NCBI GenBank assembly: GCA_000231825.2 | Contig: JH720396.1 | Span: 101,024-165,023 of the forward strand | Length of the DNA stretch: 64,000 nucleotides | Direction: 5' to 3' | From: Tetrahymena elliotti 4EA | Taxonomy: Eukaryota > Ciliophora > Oligohymenophorea > Hymenostomatida > Tetrahymenidae | Shown: piece after piece, positions 24,955 to 37,540 of the stretch | Layout: each line of letters begins with the position of its first letter | Position numbering within the stretch: position 1 is the first letter of the stretch | The notes under the pieces: generated by a model | What the model saw: the letters and a program-made list of their open reading frames with translations, nothing else | The model's database searches: none | What the model was told of the DNA's origin: nothing | Translations under genes and position numbers: made by a program

Positions 24955-25928
24955 TAATAAAAATATAATTTAATTTAATTTAATGTATTCATTTCTATAA
25001 AATTATTTTTTTGCGTTTTTACAGTAATTTTAATTTAAAAGTTAAGCTAAAAATTCTATCTTAAGTAATATATTGAATACAAGAATAAATTTGAAGGGGT
25101 CTATCTCAAATTTGCATTCATACATTAAGTCTAAATTTAAAAATTCCTCTTAATTTTTTAATGTAATTTAATTTCAAGATATAAAAAAATATATTCTATT
25201 ATATATAATTATGTTATAATAACTATATTTACAAAACAAAAAAAAGAAAAAATTAAAAAAAACTTTCTCTAATAAAAATTTACCCCTGTAAACCTAATCC
25301 TAAAAGGATTGAATCCAAGGATTCACATATAGATATATATAAAGAAAGTTGAAAATCTATTAAAGAACATTTTGAGTAAAAAACGTTATCTTGATCGTTA
25401 ATTTTGGTAATACAAATCAACATTTATATTTTATTTTACAATGAGAATTAAGGTCTTGATGTTCAAATCATTATTCTAATTTAAAAAGATAAATTGAGAC
25501 AATTAATTAGTAGTTTAGTTTTTTGAATAAATGGCTGCTTTCAAATAAAATTTTGTTTATTTTTATTCTAAATAAAAATTTGGATTATTATTAAAGATAC
25601 TTTATTCAAAATAAAAACGAATTTAAAATTTCTTGAATAGGTATTTAATAAACAGTATCAGAATACATTCAATTTTTCAATGAAATTTCAAATAATGTGT
25701 ATCAAAAAATTAGGTTTAATAGATTGTTTATTAAATTATATGTAAAACTGTATATAAAAAAGAAGATATTTATTAATTAGTTAATTCTTAAATCAAAGTC
25801 AATAAAAAAAATTAAAAATATTGAATATATTTTGCTTTATTTGTTAATTAATAAAGAAAGATTGAAGAACTTCAGCAATTTAACAACAAAAAGGAATATT
25901 TGAATAAATACAAATAAAAAAACAAAAA
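24955..25928. other. Intergenic, between two plus-strand genes
   Basis: AT-rich spacer holding the 3' UTR of the decarboxylase gene and the promoter of the adaptin gene. The only structured part I see is a pair of short hairpins at 25296-25324. Confidence 0.45.
25296..25324. repeat. Two adjacent short hairpins
   Basis: AATCC (25296-25300) pairs with GGATT (25306-25310). Immediately after, GAATCC (25311-25316) pairs with GGATTC (25319-25324). The block is distinctly less AT-rich than its surroundings. It could be a 3' processing or terminator-like structure for the upstream gene, or part of a small RNA; neither is shown. Confidence 0.35.
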
Positions 25929-26723
25929 ATGATCCATTGTTTGTTTCTTATTAGCAGATAGGGTAAAACTAGACTTACTAAATGGTTTTCACAATCATTC
26001 ACTAACAAAGAAAAGACTCGTTATTTGAAAGAAGTAAATTTATATGCAAATGTTTTTAGAAAATGAATAAACATATTTTGATTTCTTTTTCAAATATGAT
26101 TATTTGGACAAATGTGTTTATGCTTTTCAAATCTGAATTTTCTTCTAAACTAAACCTAATTATAATTTTATTTTAAACTCAAAAGATCAACTCAATTGTA
26201 TTAACTAGAAGCAGTCGTTTGTGCAATTTCTTAGAATGGAATGAATACAAAATAGTTTATAAAAGGTAAATTCTTGAATAAGATGCAAATAAATTATTGT
26301 CTGATAAAATGTTTTTGAAAATAAAAAATTGAAATAAAATGAAAACAAAATTAGAAATTTAAAGTATTGATGAATTTTCCTATTCAATTAATAGATATGC
26401 CAGTCTTTACTTTATTACAATTGTTGATAAAGAAGAAAATGAGTTAGGTATTTTAGAAATTATTCATCATTATGTTGAAGTACTTGATAAATATTTCGGA
26501 AACGTGTGCGAATTAGATCTTATTTTTAACTTCCATAAGGTAAAATCGTTTTAAGCATTTCAAATTTTGAAAATTCTATTAAAAAATATAGGCTTACTTC
26601 ATTTTAGATGAATTAATGGTTGCTGGACATATCATGGAACCTAGCAAAAAAGTAATCCTAAAAGCTATATAATCTTAAGAAGCATTCGAAGAGGAAAATG
26701 CTGAAACTGGTGGAAAAAAATGA
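25929..26723 (+). CDS. AP-1 complex small (sigma) subunit
   Basis: Small subunit of the AP-1 clathrin adaptor, which sorts cargo between trans-Golgi and endosomes. Four exons: 25929-26033, 26186-26265, 26395-26539 and 26592-26723, summing to 462 nt (153 aa), the usual sigma size. Motifs in order: [20 protein letters not shown], then [20 protein letters not shown] across the second intron, [48 protein letters not shown] and the C-terminal KKVILKAI. The FLEW and KIVYKRYASLYF strings and the FGNVCELD block are diagnostic of AP-1 rather than AP-2 or AP-3 sigma. The phases of all four exons fit. It is the second traffic gene in the window with the Rab6-like gene, though they are not neighbours. 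Confidence 0.95.
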
Positions 26724-27193
26724 AAAGAAAATTGTATTATAAGCTATAAAAGTTTAAATTTTTTTGTAATTATGTATGTATAGGTCTCTCTTTTTAAAAT
26801 GTTATCTTAAAATTAATATATTCTTTACACTTAAATATAAAAAATTAAGTAATATAAATATTATTACAAATCCTATAAAACAAAATAGTATTTTAACAAA
26901 TAAATTACATTTTACAAACACCACCTAGTTATTTTTAAGGTGATTATTCCTAAACTATATTTGTTGATCTTAAAAAATTGAAAAATTTTTGATAATAAAA
27001 TGCTATTTTTTTTAAGGATTTTTTAAAATTATTTTGAATTGTTTTGAAATGGTTATTAAAATATATTTATTTACAAGAATAAGCAAAATTGAAGATTAAA
27101 TAAAAACTACTTATCATCTCTTTTAGAAGATACCCATAATTAATGTTTATAATATAGTTTAGTGTTAAAAAATATAGTTTAATAATAGTATTT
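26724..27193. other. Convergent 3' intergenic region
   Basis: AT-rich spacer between the adaptin and GID8-like genes. No coding frame or structure recognised. Confidence 0.45.
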
Positions 27194-28281
27194 TCATTCA
27201 TAATCAATAAGCTAATTCCCAGATAATTTGCTACTTCCATTCCCATTTTCTGTGACAAATTTTGCAGTTGAAATATTTTTAATTTATGGAAATTCTAACT
27301 TTTCTGATAACTTGTCTTGACTCCACAATAAAAGTTTGATAAGGGTAGGTAGCTTATTATCTAATTAAAATATTTATTAGCAAGACCTCAAATTTTTTGG
27401 TATGTTTTTAATATTTTATAAAATAATTTATTAGAAATACCTTTTTCTTGCTAATCCTTTAGCATTTCATAATTAATTTAACTAGAAATTTTAATCCTCT
27501 AAGAGTTGCTAACTAAATCATAATAAGGACTTTCTTATAGGTTCTCAAATGCTAGCAAACTCATAACTTTTTCCATACTTTCTTAATATTATTCCTTTTT
27601 ATCTGTCTATTTGAAATAATTTGAAAATTAAAATAACACCCTAGTTTTTAATTGTAAAATTATACAGATGATTCCAATATAGGTAGTAAATCTTATTAAG
27701 CAAATGCTATTGCCTTATCTATTTAGTCGCTTCTGATCAACTCTATACATTTTTACAACTTTATGTTAAAATTTATGTCTTTATTCTCTTCTAAAACCTT
27801 TTTTATAATTTAACAACTTCAGCTATTTAAAAATTTTCTTTTATTACTTTTTTATTTATTTTATCTAACTCATTAATAGCTTCATCAATCTATCCATTAA
27901 GGATTAGCTTTCTGATATCTATGCGTGGTTACATGCAATCAAGATCTTGATTTCTTACTATTTTAATGAAAAACAATTGAAACCATAACATTTACAAAAT
28001 ACACTTAAAAGAGCAAAAAATTAATCTAAAAAACCAAAGAAAATTTATACTCTCTGTTTAACTTTCTTCTCTAAATTTTTCTGCAGCTTCTTTGTAGCCT
28101 GTATATAATGGATATTATTTACTGGAAATCATGCAAAATGAAATTTACCCTCAATCAAAAAAAAATTCATAACTAACTTATTCATATCTTGCTTAGCTAT
28201 TTTAACATTTTTTAATTCCTCCTTCCATTATTCTAAAGAAATCGACTTCTTTTTAATGTTATCAATACTAAAACTATTCAT
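27194..28281 (-). CDS. GID8-like LisH-CTLH protein (CTLH/GID E3 ligase subunit)
   Basis: Multi-exon minus-strand gene. The first exon reads MNSFSIDNIKKKSISLEQW, then KQDMNKLVMNFFLIEG; after an intron comes YKEAAEKFREES. Together these form a LisH motif near-identical in pattern to GID8/TWA1 ([21 protein letters not shown]). The CTLH part follows with DIRKLILNGQIDEAINELD and later KCIELIRSDQIDKAIAFAQ. After it come MSLLAFENLQESPYYDLV, which matches the GID8 LLAFDSPEESPFGDLL region, and PTLIKLLLWSQDKL near the C-terminus. GID8 homologues bridge the scaffold and catalytic modules of the GID/CTLH ubiquitin ligase. Stop is TGA 27194-27196. Internal exon limits are approximate; the family call is firm. 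Confidence 0.9.
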
Positions 28282-28617
28282 TTTATATGTCTCTAAATTA
28301 TTTCTGGTATCTGATTTTTAAATTATTTAATTGTATGATGAATTTTTTTTTTGATTGAATTAATATTTAGAGTGAATAACATAACAAACAAATAAGTGTT
28401 AATCAATCATTAAAAAACACATTCATTCTATTTTAAATATTTAATTGGAATATGATTATTGATTAATATGATCAAAATTTAAACTTTCAGATATTATAAT
28501 ATTTGATTAATTTCCATTATTTTAACATGTAGAAAAAAAAACTATCAATTTTTATAAATTTAGAATAGTCAAAGACTTCATACTAATAATTTCTTTTTAA
28601 ATTTAATAATTTAATAA
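28282..28617. other. Short intergenic spacer
   Basis: Upstream region of the GID8-like gene and 3' flank of the next minus-strand gene. AT-rich, nothing recognised. Confidence 0.4.
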
Positions 28618-29933
28618 TCACATTTCACAGATAAATAAAAATGAAATTATTTTAACAATATTAATTAGTAGTATTTATTTATTAAAAAGTTTCAACGTAA
28701 TGATAAGATATTTTATAGTTGGAATAAATTCCTCAATTTAGACTGTCTATATAAGAGTTGTATTCGTTTGCCTTTTATTGATTGAGTTTAAAAGCTTTTT
28801 TTAGAGATAAAAAATTAATTTAAATTGAAAGCTAAATATTTTTTTACTTCTTCCTCTCTTTAAAAATTTATCTTCGAATTATCTATACTCCCTTTCTTAC
28901 TTTTCTTTGATGGCTTCTTTGGACATTTTTTATTAATTTTATCTAATAATTTAAATAAAAAAATATTTCAAAATTGATATTTATTTAAGCAAAATAAATT
29001 ACTTATCGAATTCGTTTGAGAATAAATCACAACCAAACAATTTTTTCATTCTAGCATCTTCAATTTAAGCTAAACTTATTGCTTTTTAACTGTTAAATTA
29101 ATGATATAAATAAATTTCTAATATAAATTTATATTTTACTCATAAGAAAATTTGACTTCAGAGAAACCTGGAGCTGAAGTATTTATGACAGGCTTAGTAG
29201 AAATCTAGAATTAGAATCTTTTTTAATTTTATGCTATCTATTTATTTACATTAAAATAAATTTATTATTCTAAATATTTTAATCTTTTTAAAATTTACAT
29301 TTTGCTAATTTTTAATAAGACTTTCAATTTCTTTAGCTTTGTCTTATTAAATATCAGTAATAATATTTTCTTCTTCACTATCTTCTCCTTCTTCTTAATG
29401 TATCAAATTAAGATGATCTTATATGGTTTTTATCATATTTAGTTTTTGGCTATTATCTTTTCTAAATTATAACATTTTATGAATTCATTTATTATAATTT
29501 TATATCAAAATACTCACTTTTTCTATCCATTATCTTCTCCTTCTTCTTCTCCATCAAATTATTCTTTCAAATATTTTTTATCAATCAAACCTGTAATATC
29601 TTCTAAACCTTGTTTTGCATTTTTAGATAAAGTTTCTTATATCCTACTTGAAGCAGACTATCCTGACTGAATTTATAAAAATATTTTATTAAGATAAATC
29701 ATTTATTTATTGAATTTTACTTCCTATTTATTTTTTTATTTTTTAATTGCTCTACTTTTCATAAGCATAGATGAATCATTATTCTCTTAACTATTTAGAG
29801 AAATGTTAATTTAAAGCTTAGGTTAAATAATAATATACTTATTTTCTGTTTAATGATCATTTAGTTCTACTTTTTTTTCTTCATCTGCATAAGCAACTTC
29901 AACTACTTCCTTTTTAGCCCTCTTTTTAAACAT
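28618..29933 (-). CDS. Charged protein of unknown function (multi-exon)
   Basis: Several short exons give a consistently charged, Lys/Glu-rich protein. It starts MFKKRAKKEVVEVAYADEEK. Later exons read SRAIKKQKNKQEVKFNKQ, LEDITGLIDKKYLKEQFDGE, an acidic stretch EEGEDSEEENIITDIQQDK, STKPVINTSAPGFSEVKF and AISLAQIEDARMKKLFGCDL. The last part appears to be MSKEAIKEKQEREYRQFEDK followed by a basic run. The true stop is uncertain: the phase-consistent frame stays open until TGA at 28618-28620, but an additional terminal intron is possible. The charge pattern and coiled segments resemble nuclear RNA-processing proteins in general terms, but I do not recognise a family. Confidence 0.55.
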
Positions 29934-31553
29934 TTCTATTATTGATTATTATTTATACTATTACTGAAAATGCTACTAATAGATACAAATTGATTATAAA
30001 TATTTTATTAAATAATTGAATCCAAACCAGTCTTTATCAAATTATTTATCTATAGTTTACATATTCTATAAAGCGAATAATATATACTCATAACCCCCCA
30101 TTTCAAACCATTTTACAGACAAAGAAAACATTTTATTTTAAGCCAAAATTTTTATTTTAAATTGAAAAATTATTTAATAAGTGAATGTAATTAATAATTT
30201 CTGACTTAAAAATATTTTTTTATGAATTTTTACATTAAATGTATTTAAAAATCATTGAAAAAATTAAAGAGTGTAAAATAATCTATTCAAATAGAATTTT
30301 AAAGATTAAAATAATTTTGTTTCTAATTTTTTAAATAAAATAACTTAAATTAATAGCTCAAAATTTTTGAGAATCTAATAAGTGCCACAAATTATTCCAA
30401 TAAAAATGATAATCTATCAAGATAATGACGAGTTGGGTTATTAAAAAATATTAGGAGTAAGAGAAAATTAATTTATGATTAAGAAGATACAGATTACTAA
30501 CTTAGTTAAAGATATGAGAAGAAATCTCTTAAAATGATATTTTAATAAATTTTTTGAATAAAAAATGATAAAAAATAATTTATTTTGTAATATTTTAAAT
30601 ATTTTTTGGTGATTGACGAACAAGACTAATAAATATGACTTATTTCAAAGTAGAATTAATTCAGGTAAATTAATTAAAATGGATTATTCCATAGAAAATA
30701 GTTTGAAGTGTTAAAAATTTTCTAAATTTCAATTAGATTAATTAATTAAAATAAAATTAGTGAAAAAAGAAATCAAACAATTTTTATTACTGCTAATTTG
30801 TTAATTTAATAATATCAATTCATTAATAAAGTGAAACCAAATTAAATTTATTTGTTAGTTCGTTCGAAGATACTGGTACATTTTCTGTTTTTCTTCATGA
30901 TAAATATTAAACACACTTTAAAGAGAAATTATGAAACCAGCAAACAGGTAGTTGATTAATTTATTGATGAAATAGAATGCTTGAAGAAATTTATAAGAAA
31001 AGGAATAATGAAAGTAACAGCCTCTACATAAATATAAAGAAAGACATAATTGAATTTTTGTTTTGCTGAAATAGAGCAAATAAAAAAAAAGTATGGTCCA
31101 TAAACGCGATTATAGATATATAATAAACCTGAGAATATTGTAAATTTAACCAAAAATGATGAATAAAAAGTAAAGAAATTGCATATATTAAGTATAATAT
31201 CAGCAAGAATATAAAATCCTTAAAGTTATTACTGCAAATTTTATTAAATATCATAATTACATTAAACTAATTTATAAAAATTAATTAATAGAAAGAAACA
31301 TCAATTGTTAAATAAATAATAAAAGAAGCAAGCAAGCAGCCAATTAATTCATCAATATTTTGCTTATATAACTTTTAAAGCTAACCAGTTAATATTTATA
31401 GAAAGTAACAAACAAAAAATAAGCAAAGCCCTCACTCTTTGATATAATATTAGTTGTCACTTTGATAGAATAAAACTAGGTAGGTAGATTAATTCAAAGC
31501 ATATTATTATTAGGAGAGTGGTTTCAACGCTGTTTAATAGTTAATTCCAAATT
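29934..31553. other. Divergent intergenic region, 1.6 kb
   Basis: Between the starts of the charged-protein gene (minus) and the Q-rich gene (plus). The part nearest 31553 has fewer A/T runs and short AAGC-type repeats around 31327-31340, as expected for promoter and 5' leader. Hydrophobic minus-strand frames at 30956-31254 lack support. No RNA gene recognised. Confidence 0.4.
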
Positions 31554-34500
31554 ATGAATTCGAATAATTAAATATTAAAACCTGTCTTGCAAATAGCTTA
31601 GAATAGCAATGACTATTCTAAAATGAACAATTTGAGTGGAGCAAACAGTTCAAACTCTTACCATAAATTAGCTGCTAATTTATTTACTAATCAGCTTTAA
31701 TCTTAATAGTAGTAATAACAGCTTTAGTAATAGTAACAATAGCAATAATATTTGTATTCAAGTCCTTAATCAATCCAAAAAAAAATGCAATCACAATAGT
31801 CAGAACCATCTATGCAACCTTAAAAATATTTATATGAATCAGTTGATTATAAGATCGCCTCTTAGTCTTCTGCTTAAAATTCTCCTTTTCACATTCAGCC
31901 AATTAATAATTATTAAGCTACTAACTTATCTTAAAGCAACAACGGAGGCAGAAATTAATCTCCTTATTCAGGAAACAATAGCTATCTCTTTAGCAATACC
32001 AATAATAACAATAACACTTCTTCGTAATAGTAAAATATTAATTAAAATCTACTTTTCGATAAGACAGTGAGTTTAATAAAATAGAGTAGCAGTAATTAGT
32101 AAAATATGTAAATAAGCGCAAACCCAAGTATAAGCAACATAAATTATTTAAATAGCAGCATGAATTAAGGTTAAGCTAAATGCCATAGTGCAACCAGTAT
32201 CCATTTCGAATTGCGGGATTTATAATAGGAGCGTTTTCAAGTTAAGATGATGAGCAATTATCCAGCTACTGAAGAAAACTCACCTATGTAAGCCAGAATA
32301 GCTGATAGATTTAATTTGCATAAATAAAGAGATGCAAGCAAAGGAAGGTAACACTCAGAAGATTAAAATAAAAAAATCCATTAATAAATTAATGAGCTTG
32401 AGGGAGAATGGAACAAATTAAAATAAATACACAATTTGGATAATAGGAGTCAATCGCCATTTAACAACAGTTTAAATAACAGTGCTTTGAATATAGCAAA
32501 AACTAACAATCTATAAGCTAACTAACAAAGATTAAGTGATTAGCTGAATAGAGATTAATGGAATACTTAGGTATCTGACAATTGCTCTGTACATGATCAC
32601 AGGTATTATAAATTTTATTTTTCAACATAAAAACAAATCAATTTATTTATTGAAACTAACTTACAGAATAATTATTCTTCAAAAATAACCCACAAAAATA
32701 TTTAAAATTATTTGAGAATATTTATTTACGAGTTAGTCCTTGTTTTTACAAACAGCCTTAGATTATAGATTGTTAATCGTTTAATTTATCAATTGATGAT
32801 TTTGTGATTAAAAAATTAAGATAATTTTTTCTATAGCAAAAATTAAATGTTTGAAATCAACTTAATCAATCTTGATTGCATTTGAATTCAAAATTGCTTA
32901 TTACTTGATATCAGAAAAAGAAGTTTTTATTATAAAGTTTAAGCCTTTTATTCAATGCTTCGACATAAGCAGTTTCCTGAAAATATAAAATTAAAAATTT
33001 CAGCCTCAATTAAAAGTTTATTGATTTCTTTCTAATAATCAAAGATTAAAAAATGATTAAAAAATATAAATTAAAAATAATTAGAAGAATAATTTCACTT
33101 CATTAGACAGTTTTATTTTATTTCTAATTAAGTATTAATTTCCCACAGAACAAAGCAAAGCAAAACTTTCTATAATGCTAAATATTATAAATACTTTTTC
33201 ACTTTTTTGAATTGAACATTCAATAAATTTACATTTTTTATTAAATCTTTTAAAAGCTATGATAATACTATTAAGACTCAGGGTTCAATTAAATCTCTTA
33301 CGAGTAGCTGTAAAAGAATTCGTACTTAAGGAGACTCTACAAATAATGGAAGCAATAGTTCTTTAAAATAAATTGTACACACACCATCAAGAAAGCAAAA
33401 AGATTAAAGCACTAGCAGCATCAAAAAAACTCAAATTATCAATAAATCTATTCCTCTAACCAAAATTAATTTAGATTAAATGAGAACAAACTCTTACTCA
33501 AGTCGCTCGTAAGGTGAGCAAGTTACTCAATATACTGTTAAGAAAGATTCTAGATAGAATTCATCTTAAATATCAAATAGAAATAGCTTAAATAATTCTA
33601 ATTCATTAATATCGACTAACACTAACAACCCCACTTCTAATCATGTTTAAAATAAATCACCCATAAGCAGAAATAGCTCTTAAGATGAATTTGCAGCTCC
33701 TAAATCTCCCGATACTACATTCTTAAAAATTTAAGAGAAATACTAAAATGTGCACAAATAAAAGACTGGTAGCAAGCATTAGCAACAATAAGATTCCTGC
33801 AATTAATCCATAAATATGTCCTAAAATTAATAAAATAATTCTCAATACTTAGCCTAATATAACAACAGCTTATAATAATAATAATAACAATAACTTAGCA
33901 CTAACTATTCTCAAAATATTCTTAATATGAATCAAATAAATTCTGAGGCTAATAACAACAACAATCATTAGTATTAGAAAAATTCTTTTTCAGATTTGAG
34001 CGTATCTCCTTACTAAAGCTAAATAATGTCTCATCATTCCTCTAATATTATCGGAAATAACACTCTACACTAATACCCATCAAATATATCTTAATCTTCT
34101 TCATATCAAAATAACCAAATATCATAAGCATAGTAACCTAATACCTATCCTCTTCCCCTCAAACGCTATTCTTCTTTACAAAGTGATATTGCAAATAATT
34201 TTAATGGATAAAATATTAACAATCAAAATAATAGTCAAGATTAGTCTGATATCTTCCATTTTAATACTTAAGTAAGTGGAGCATCTCCCTTTAATAATAG
34301 TAATCTGGTTAGTAATTAATTAAAATCACCTGCATCTTATCGCAGTAGCAATTAATAGAGCATTAGTATTCAATAAAATGGTAATACTCCCTCCTAATAC
34401 AATAATATGGTTTCAAGTAATTATGATGCAAGTAATTCTGCTTTAAGACAGTTATAATAGAATACATTAAAGTCTAATGAATAAAGAATTAATATGAATT

Positions 34501-35955
34501 AAGTTCCATCTTCAGTCCAATAAATGAATCCACTTTAAAATGCTTAATCAATGAATTATTTGATCTCTTAAAATTATGGTACTAATAGTTAATCAACAAA
34601 AATACCAAACAATTATCAAATTTCTAAAAGTGGATAGCAAAGTAACAGATAAAGTGAGCAATCGCAGCTATAGTAATAATTTTTGGAAAGTTAAAATAGA
34701 ATTTTACAATAACAAACAGCTATTATGCCTGTAGGATTTTCAGATGCTTTAAATTAGGTGAGCTAAAAAAATTCAGTATCTAACCCAAAAGAAAAATAAA
34801 TAATACAACCTGTAAGAGCAAGTCCAGTTAAAAAAATGATTTCAGATGTAAAACCTAATTAGTAACCTCAGTAATCACCTAAATAAAATGGGTTAGTTAA
34901 AGGTATTTAAGGTAATAATAATTGTTACAACAACTATAACAATAATAGCTTAGGAACATACAGTAGTAGTAATAGTTATAATTTAAGCTACACTCCATAA
35001 ACAAGCAGTAGCTCTCAATAAAATGCTTATTAAATTTCTTCAGGTAAAAAAGATATGACTTAGATCATCATGAATAAAATCAAGAAAATGAATGTTGCTA
35101 GAATTTCTTTGAATGAAGATGATGACTTGCTTTTTTAATCTACTGATGCTGAGTCTTATAATAATTTAACAAACGGGTCAAACAAAAATATAATCAACAG
35201 CAAAAGCAAAACAAGTAATAAGATAATTGAAACAAAAAATATGAATAATAATGACTATCTTTAAACTTTATAAAGTTAAGAAATAGATCATATACAAAAA
35301 ACTATTCAATAGCAATAAATGAAATCTAAATAAGAATACATCTATCATATTTCTGACAATTAAAACAATAATAATATAGAAATATTTTAGACAAATACCT
35401 AAGGAATGAACCTGGTTGATAATGTATCTCCACGCTCAGCAACTTAGCATATGTAGCCTATGTCTAATGATTCTTCTTAGATTTAATACAAAAACAACAT
35501 TTTGTCAAGTTAAAAGTATTTCGTGACAAATGATAAAAATCTTTCATAAAAACCACAAGAAGATCCTTATAGAGATTTAATGTAAAATTTTTTCTTTTTT
35601 CTTAATTTTAAATAATTTTGATTTCAAAATATATAGGATATATAAGTAGAAGAGCAATATAAGTCCTGTGAAATAAAGCTAAGTTATTTAGAATCAATAT
35701 GAAAATAACACAGCTACTAGTTCTTTTTTAAATTCAAATGGACATTAAACAAAAGAAAGCTTTATTTCTCAACAAATTTAGGCATAGAAGCCTTATATAA
35801 TATCATAAAATAATTTATAATTGACTCCAATAAATTAGAAAAAGGTGTCAGGCAATACAAATTACTCATAAAAATTATTGGATTCTATTCAAAAGCATTC
35901 AAGAATCCATAAAGAAAATTAGCAAAATATTTATTCAAACATTTAAAAAATTTGA
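31554..35955 (+). CDS. Large Q/N/S-rich low-complexity protein
   Basis: Three exons, 31554-32602, 33257-35581 and 35637-35955, sum to 3693 nt (1230 aa), and all phases agree. Composition is dominated by Gln, Asn and Ser, with runs of glutamine near 31700-31745 and 33860-33890 built from mixed TAA, TAG, CAA and CAG codons. Dispersed short motifs include SPxxS-like sites and basic patches. A more ordered segment occurs around 32200-32420 (ARIADRFNLHKQRDASKG then a coiled-coil-like ELEGEWNKLKQ). No catalytic domain or membrane segment is visible. The first intron is unusually long for this window (654 bp). Such proteins in ciliates are often regulatory scaffolds or condensate formers, but the function here is unknown. 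Mixed codon use argues against recent repeat slippage. Confidence 0.75.
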
Positions 35956-37540
35956 GAAGAATAGTAGAAATCATAAAAAATTTAAGCAAAAATTATTTCA
36001 CATTTAATAATCTAATCTTAAAACATACTAACAATAAAATAATAATTAAAATTATTTTCTAATTGGATTCACCAATTTAATTTTCTCTCTAATTGTTTCA
36101 TAAATTAACTTTTAGAGCACTTAAAAACAAATAATAAATCTAAAAAAATTTAAGATTTTTAAATGTTGTAAAAATGTCTTTTAAAGTGCATTTTTAACAA
36201 ACAAACTATTAAGTTCATAATAATAATAATAAAAATTACCATAAAATATATAAATTCTATATAAAATGTGTAAAAATATAATAAAATATTACTTTAAAAA
36301 ACTCTATTTTCAAGACTTGTACTATTTGTCAATTTTATAAAGAAATAGGATTGTTTTTATTTAATTTTATAATTCACCTTCCAAATTAAACAAAGAGACT
36401 ATCCATCCATTAAGCTTTTCAATTTTAATTTTTTGGAAATATTTTTTTTACTTTTGTTTTATGATTTTTGAAAATAACAATATGCATATGAATAATCTAA
36501 TTTTCAAAATATATTTTAAAAAATGATTTCAAATAGTATTTGTTAGTAATTATCAATATGAAATATAAAAAATTTCAAATAAACTAAATGTATTAAAATA
36601 TAAAATATGAAAAAATTTAAGTGGCTGAGAAGTGAAAGCTTAATTTTCTTACTTTTTAACTGTTATTTGTTTTTTTATTGTTTTTTATTTTTATTTTCTT
36701 TCTTTTTATTTTTGTTTTATTATTTTTTATTAATGCTTTTCTTGATTTTTTAATTTTTTATTTAAAATTTAAATTGTTTTTGCTTATTGTTCTAAGAGAC
36801 TTATGATATCTATCATTGTATGCTTTCTAGAAAAATCAAGGTTTTAAATGAAGAATTATGAGAAAATTTGAATTCAAAATAAGAAAATTTAAGATAATGA
36901 TGATGATGGTTTTGGTTATTGATAGTTAGTTTTGAGTGTACATGCGATATCAAAAATCATAATTCATTTTTATATCTTTTTTTATATCAATCAAATCAGA
37001 AATTTTCAATCTTGACAAATTGTATTTAAGGGTTCATCTCAATAGCTTTATGTGAATGTCAGAGTATGTTTATCACTTTCGTGATAGGAAACACATTTCA
37101 GCTATTTTAATGAATCAAAATAATGGCGAGAGGCAAGAACTTCTTATTTTATTAAGACTATGCTCTTGTTTGGGTGATATTTGGGGATTTAAAAACTTTT
37201 CCAATTTGAAGATTGTAAATTTGATTTGAGATTTTCTTTTTTTCTTTTGTTTTTTAAATTTTTTTATTTAATTTTTTTTATGAAATCTGAAATGTTTCTT
37301 AATTGAATTTTCTTCAAAAATTGAAATAGACAAATAATTTTTTTCTTTGAAACCTCAAATAAGATGTACTTAATAACAATTGAAAAAATCTAATAAATAT
37401 TAAAATCAAATGAATCAAGTATTTTTTTGAATTGAATAATTAAGAATTAAAGTACATAAGATTTTTGAATATATAAATAAATGGAATTACAAATTAAAAT
37501 AACTTATAAAATAAATTTGAATTATTTATTTTGAATAAGT
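35956..37540. other. Convergent intergenic region, 1.6 kb
   Basis: Between two convergent gene ends. It has a T-rich tract at about 36650-36780. A patch with visibly higher G+C lies at about 37028-37190 and is listed separately. I see no protein-like frame. Confidence 0.4.
37028..37190. other. GC-raised patch with stem-loop, possible noncoding RNA
   Basis: In an otherwise extremely AT-rich spacer this patch is compositionally closer to transcribed RNA. It contains a stem-loop, TATCAC (37071-37076) with loop TTTC and GTGATA (37081-37086), extendable by GTT/AAC after a bulge. I cannot assign it to tRNA, snRNA or snoRNA: no anticodon arm, box H/ACA or clear C/D boxes were found. Orientation unknown. 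Confidence 0.2.

Noticed and set aside
30956..31254. Overlapping hydrophobic minus-strand frames that could be small membrane proteins
   Set aside because: They have Phe/Ile/Tyr-rich composition expected from the antisense of A-rich leader DNA, no TAA/TAG glutamine use pattern and no supported start; two frames overlap with similar composition.
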